From Bryobacterales bacterium F-183 (lineage in GTDB: Bacteria > Acidobacteriota > Terriglobia > Bryobacterales > Bryobacteraceae): a stretch of 64,000 nucleotides of DNA. Location: assembly GCA_016865505.2 (NCBI GenBank), contig AP025252.1:4154001-4218000 (forward strand), given 5' to 3'. A program made the translations under genes and the position numbers. Below the pieces are notes generated by a model. It had not been told where the DNA came from. It saw only the letters and a list, made by a program, of their open reading frames with translations, and did not search any database. Below are positions 60,783 through 64,000 of the stretch, one piece after another; position 1 is the stretch's first letter, and every line of letters starts with the position of its first letter.

Positions 60783-61793
60783 CTAAAGCAGACGGAAATT
60801 CACTTCGATCGTGGCCTGCACCGGAACCGGCTTACCATCCTTCATGCCCGGCCGGAACCGCCACTTCTCTACGGCTTCCAGCGCCTTCTGATCCAGACCC
60901 AGCCCCAGCGGTCGGACCACACGCATCTCGCGCGGGTTGCCCTTCTCGTCCACGATCAGCGCGATCACAACCGTACCTTGAAACTTTGCCTTGCGGGCCT
61001 CTTCGGAATACTCCGGTTCGACACGATATAGTACGCCCGGCGCGGACACACCGCCACCAATGCGATACGCACCGCCACCCGTACCACCGCCCGATCCGGG
61101 ACCAAAACCACCGCCACGACCTGAACCGACGCCGCCACCCGAACCACTACCGATGCCACCGCCCGACCCCGTACCATTCGACGGAATGCCGTACTTGCTC
61201 AGCGGATCACCATAATTCTGCGCCTGCATCTGCGGCAGTACATCCGGAGGCGCAATGATCGTCGCCTCAACCGGCAACTTCGGATTCTCCGGCGGGGTCA
61301 CCGTCGGAGGCGTAAACTGCTTCGGAGCTGGCCGCGGCAACTTGCCCTTCGACGCAGGCAAAGGAGACCTGTCGCCACCACCGCCACCACCACCCGCAGC
61401 TTGTGCCTTGGGCGGAAGCTTCGGTGTGTACGCCGTCAGATCCGGTGCAATCAGCGTGACCTTTTCCTTCACCGCATCCTGCGCCGGCTTGTTCAAGCTG
61501 ATGAACAGCAACAGACCGATGATGCCGCCGTGAAACGCGAGAGAAACGATTCCAGCCTTACTTTCGTTACCGGCGTAGAATCCACCGATTTCCTGCACTT
61601 CTACAGGCTTCGACGAAATATCCAGGGGCGCTTGCTTTGGCGGATTGATGAACTCTTTGATGTTGCGAAGACGCACCTTCCACAGCGGCTCTTCGTCTAC
61701 AAACAGACGTGCCAGATGCGCGTCCGCGTCATCGGCCAGATGATGCTGCTGGTGATTCACTTGGGGTTGCTGTCCTAGCGTTGTCTGTTCCAT
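60783..61793 (-). CDS. TonB-family energy transducer with Gly-rich linker
   Basis: 336 residues from ATG 61793, with GAAGG 4-5 nt upstream; a GTG at 61808 would add five residues. A cytoplasmic N-terminal part (about 1-95) precedes the membrane helix (AGIVSLAFHGGIIGLLLFISLN, about 79-100). A Pro-rich spacer follows (LPRPAPKQFTPPTVTPPENP), then a Gly/Ser-rich stretch (GSGGGIGSGSGGG-type, about 205-240), and finally the TonB C-terminal domain: YRVEPEYSEEARKAKFQG, EKWRFRPGMKDGKPVPVQATIEVNF. TonB energises receptors such as that at 33988-36624. The cytoplasmic extension is longer than in Escherichia TonB. Confidence 0.93.
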   Translation of the reverse strand: MEQTTLGQQPQVNHQQHHLADDADAHLARLFVDEEPLWKVRLRNIKEFINPPKQAPLDISSKPVEVQEIGGFYAGNESKAGIVSLAFHGGIIGLLLFISLNKPAQDAVKEKVTLIAPDLTAYTPKLPPKAQAAGGGGGGGDRSPLPASKGKLPRPAPKQFTPPTVTPPENPKLPVEATIIAPPDVLPQMQAQNYGDPLSKYGIPSNGTGSGGGIGSGSGGGVGSGRGGGFGPGSGGGTGGGAYRIGGGVSAPGVLYRVEPEYSEEARKAKFQGTVVIALIVDEKGNPREMRVVRPLGLGLDQKALEAVEKWRFRPGMKDGKPVPVQATIEVNFRLL

Positions 61794-61841
61794 TTCGCCT
61801 TCACGCACTTACCGACGGCGCGCCTTCCCGTTTCCCTAGAC

Positions 61842-61864
61842 GCAACGGCTACCACGCCCGTTGC
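61842..61864. other. 7-bp inverted repeat between hpt and tonB-like genes
   Basis: GCAACGG (61842-61848), 9-nt loop, CCGTTGC (61858-61864). It lies in the 178-bp gap upstream of the TonB-like gene (minus strand). No T run follows on either strand; it could be an operator. Confidence 0.4.
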
Positions 61865-61971
61865 AGAAAAACAACTCCTGACAATCCTACTACGGAGTCT
61901 AACACCATCCGGCGCAACGCCTTACCCTCTAGACGCACGTCCTCGCCGTTTCGCTTCATCGTAAAACAATT

Positions 61972-62517
61972 TTAAGAGGACATGTTCTGGCTCAGCACCG
62001 CGATGCACCGCAGGTTCCGGTACAGCTGCTTATGGTCCAGCCCGTACCCCACCACAAACCGGTCCGGTATCTCAAAACACCGGAAATCCACAGGTATCTG
62101 TACAATCCGCCGCACCGTACGATCCAGTAACGTACAGATCGCTACCGAATTCGGCCCCCTCCCAGCCAAGGTCTGCAGCAGGTACCTCGTCGTGAACCCC
62201 GTATCGATGATGTCCTCCACCAGCAGGACATCCTCGCCTTCAATCGACTCGTCCAAGTCTTTCGAAATCCGAACCAGCCCCGATCCGCTCTTCTGCTGCG
62301 TCGAAAAACTGGAGATCCCCAAAAAGTCGATCTTCACCGGAATCGTCATCTCCTGCGCCAGCGACGTCAGAAAAAACACCGACCCCTTCAGCACCCCGAT
62401 CAGCTTCAACGTCCGCCCGGCATAGCGTGTGGAAATCTCCGCCGCCACTTCGCGAATCCGCTCCCGGACCTCGTCCTCGCTGTAAATCACCTTCTCAATC
62501 GCTGTGTTGCTGGACAT
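61972..62517 (-). CDS. hpt: Hypoxanthine phosphoribosyltransferase
   Basis: 181 residues, the normal length for Hpt. The PRPP loop is VLLVEDIIDTGFTTRYLLQTL near 98-118, with the acidic pair ED in VEDIIDTG; LIGVLKGSVFFLTSLAQEM near 39-57 carries the lysine of the LKGS motif, and the C-terminal FEIPDRFVVGYGLDHKQLYRNL is the substrate-specificity loop and end of the enzyme. The reaction joins hypoxanthine or guanine to PRPP in purine salvage. Its start overlaps the stop of the upstream fusion gene by 23 bp. Confidence 0.95.
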   Translation of the reverse strand: MSSNTAIEKVIYSEDEVRERIREVAAEISTRYAGRTLKLIGVLKGSVFFLTSLAQEMTIPVKIDFLGISSFSTQQKSGSGLVRISKDLDESIEGEDVLLVEDIIDTGFTTRYLLQTLAGRGPNSVAICTLLDRTVRRIVQIPVDFRCFEIPDRFVVGYGLDHKQLYRNLRCIAVLSQNMSS

Positions 62518-63442
62518 ACTTTCCGATCAGGTCCTGATAATCCTTCTGGTAAAAGATCTGGATGTTCACCTGCGGATAGATCGCCTTCAGCAGCTTCACC
62601 TTGCGATTCTTCCGCGTCACCAGCGCCTGCTTCATAGTGGTGAGCTCGACATACAAATCGAACTCCGGCAGATAAAAGTCCGGTGTAAACGCCTCCAGCA
62701 CCTTGCCATCTTTGTCCCACTGCAAAGGAAACGACTTCGGTTCGTAATCCCAAGCCACGCGATAGAAATCGAGCAGATTGGCAAAGGTCTCTTCGCTCGG
62801 ATGCCCAAACTCCTTCGTACGTCCGGGCAATGTCGCATTCCCCTTGGCCGTGATCCCGTGCGATGCCAACTGCAGCCGGCTCTGGAATCGCAAATGCGCC
62901 TCGGCCTGTTGCGAAATCAACTCCGGCGCGCCCTTCACTTCAACAACAGCAACCGCGCAAGCCGCCAACTGTTCCGGCGCCAGGTGGGACGCATTCAGTA
63001 CCGCATCCTGCAACCCATCCGGCGACCCCATCCGGCCGAACCGCTGCTTCCGCAACGTCCTCGCCGCCGCATCCAACTCACGCAACGCCGCCTTCGCTGC
63101 CGTACGATCCAGGCGCCGCTCCACCATCAGATTCCCGATTCGCCGGTTGTCGGACGCTCGCAAATGCACCCGCGTCGCCAGCGACAATCGGGGAAACAAC
63201 TGTTCGCATCCAGCAAAGCAGATCACCAGGTGATGCGCGGCCGCCAGCCTCGACAGCACGCTCTCAACCGCCGCCGCCCACGCCTTCGCGGGAATCTCCA
63301 ACCCCTCGCCAAACTCCTCGCTCAGCAGCGATTCCAGGCGATGCGATCCAACGTACTCAAACCCCAACCGTTGCGCGGCAATCCGGGCCACTTCCTCGGC
63401 GGGACATCCGGCATCGGCTCCAATCGTTAGGATGGACAACAA
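62495..63442 (-). CDS. Fusion of cytidylate-kinase-like domain and nuclease-like domain
   Basis: 315 residues from TTG 63442 (a GGAGGG lies upstream, and a TTG at 63439 or CTG at 63448 are alternatives). The N-terminal 200 residues resemble the cytidylate-kinase-like family: TIGADAGCPAEEVARIAAQRLGF, where the Gly-rich loop lacks the usual Lys, then helices ending RNARKQRF-type (RTLRKQRFGRMGSPDGL near 180). The C-terminal 120 residues look like a restriction-endonuclease fold: EAFTPDFYLPEFDLYVELTTMKQALVTRKNRKVKLLKAIYP, with the PD and E-x-T positions of the active site and a basic helix. The gene overlaps hpt by 23 bp, so both are translated together. The pairing with hpt is seen in other bacteria as far as I recall; the fusion is unusual. 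Confidence 0.68.
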   Translation of the reverse strand: MLSILTIGADAGCPAEEVARIAAQRLGFEYVGSHRLESLLSEEFGEGLEIPAKAWAAAVESVLSRLAAAHHLVICFAGCEQLFPRLSLATRVHLRASDNRRIGNLMVERRLDRTAAKAALRELDAAARTLRKQRFGRMGSPDGLQDAVLNASHLAPEQLAACAVAVVEVKGAPELISQQAEAHLRFQSRLQLASHGITAKGNATLPGRTKEFGHPSEETFANLLDFYRVAWDYEPKSFPLQWDKDGKVLEAFTPDFYLPEFDLYVELTTMKQALVTRKNRKVKLLKAIYPQVNIQIFYQKDYQDLIGKYVQQHSD

Positions 63443-63449
63443 TAACAGT

Positions 63450-64000
63450 ATGCCCTCCCGTCGAGCACTGCTGCTTGCCGCTGCCGCTCCTGTCTTTGGT
63501 GCCACCCGCGATCTCAATTGCGACATCGCCGTCATTGGCGCATCGTTCGGTGGCGTCGCCGCTGCCCTCGCCGCCCTGCGCAACGGCTACACCGTCGTCC
63601 TTACAGAAGAGACCGACTGGATCGGAGGCCAGGTCACCTCCCAGATGGTGCCCCCCGACGAACACCAGTGGATCGAACAGTTCGGCGGCACCCGCGCGTA
63701 TCGTGACTACCGCAACGGCGTCCGCGCGTACTACCACCGCAACTTCCCGCTCACAGAGGACGCTCGTGCTAAGCCATTCCTGAACCCCGGCGAAGGCTCC
63801 GTCTCCCGCATCACCCACGAACCTCGCGTCTCCCTCGAAGTTCTGGAATCGATGCTCCAGCCGTACATCAGCGGTGGCCGTCTTCGCCTCCTGCTCGAAC
63901 ACAAGCCAGTCTCCGCCTCCGTCGATCGGGACCGTGTACAAGCCGTCACCGTCGCCCGCGGCAACGTACAGCGCACCATCACCGCCAAGTACTTCATCGA
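63450..64000 (+). CDS. FAD-dependent oxidoreductase (N-terminal part, cut by window edge)
   Basis: At least 183 residues from ATG 63450. A short Tat-like signal (PSRRALLLAAAAPVFG) leads to a dinucleotide-binding motif, DIAVIGASFGGVAAALAALRNGYTVVLTEE near 24-53, with the GxGxxG pattern varied to GASFGG. GGQVTSQMVPPDEHQWIEQFGG is a family block of the FAD-dependent oxidoreductase group that includes xanthan-lyase-associated proteins. The gene starts 7 bp from the divergent kinase-like fusion gene. The C-terminus is outside the window. Confidence 0.85.
   Translation, partial: MPSRRALLLAAAAPVFGATRDLNCDIAVIGASFGGVAAALAALRNGYTVVLTEETDWIGGQVTSQMVPPDEHQWIEQFGGTRAYRDYRNGVRAYYHRNFPLTEDARAKPFLNPGEGSVSRITHEPRVSLEVLESMLQPYISGGRLRLLLEHKPVSASVDRDRVQAVTVARGNVQRTITAKYFI

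Noticed and set aside
62504-63430. Plus-strand frame of 308 codons
   Set aside because: Antisense to the kinase-like fusion gene and rich in Arg, Gln and Leu, as expected for a shadow frame.
1-64000. tRNA, rRNA, CRISPR arrays and intact insertion sequences
   Set aside because: Looked for T-loop-like sequences, regularly spaced repeats, transposase motifs and terminal inverted repeats; none convincing.

Overview
The window looks like chromosome of a high-GC, Gram-negative acidobacterium, most likely of the Solibacter/Bryobacter type. Grounds: a subtilase ending in the C-terminal domain that is typical of Solibacter-like genomes (TIGR03437 type), many Tat- or Sec-exported sugar-modifying enzymes, TolB/TPR proteins, zinc-ribbon Ser/Thr kinases, a PEP-CTERM remnant, and outer-membrane proteins (TonB-dependent receptor, TolC). 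I see no tRNA, rRNA, CRISPR array, prophage or intact insertion sequence. Genes are packed tightly, and several divergent pairs have start codons only 7-50 bp apart or overlapping.

Layout. 1-3700: two exported proteins on the minus strand (a phosphodiesterase cut by the window edge, and an unknown). 3758-4867: MarR regulator and YceI, with a strong promoter placed so that the marR mRNA would be leaderless. 4885-10753: a minus-strand four-gene cluster (ATP-grasp ligase, GCS2-type carboxylate-amine ligase, M29 aminopeptidase, GH63-like glucosidase). 11000-14647: three overlapping or closely spaced genes for exported proteins (two DUF4384-like and one caspase/PEGA/TPR protein) that share a short RDIKI-type motif. 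14673-15435: a small antitoxin-like gene and an HNH nuclease. 15439-18132: a membrane-bound Ser/Thr kinase. 18160-22076: a small membrane protein, a D-apionate-lactonase-like enzyme and a phosphodiesterase. 22077-24549: a structured leader, a FliA/WhiG-type sigma factor, a frameshifted gene and a DinB protein. 24615-28830: twin palindromes and a DevCAB-TolC efflux operon. 28831-32570: an M23 peptidase, a DUF3500 protein, a beta-propeller protein and a decayed PEP-CTERM gene.

32567-39886 holds an enolase-superfamily enzyme, a TonB-dependent receptor and a large S8 protease. 39943-41723 holds a hairpin element, a TPR/zinc-finger/receiver protein and two small genes. 41677-45719 (minus) holds an amidase, a HepT/MntA toxin-antitoxin pair and a PQQ dehydrogenase. 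45786-51365 holds a TolB/TPR protein, a BON protein and an ECF sigma/histidine kinase/response regulator operon. 51541-53502 is a lone OLD-family nuclease of visibly different base composition. 53536-64000 is mostly housekeeping: a Gfo/Idh oxidoreductase, MurJ, an M20 dipeptidase, an SDR, a TonB protein, Hpt with an upstream kinase-like/nuclease-like fusion, and the start of an FAD oxidoreductase.

The most interesting candidates are the caspase module with its shared motif, the ligase/peptidase cluster, the ECF-HK-RR operon with its Gly/Pro tandem-repeat linker, the kinase-like/nuclease-like fusion coupled to hpt, and a 17-bp intergenic motif found twice upstream of regulators. All functional calls come from reading motifs; no database search was run.
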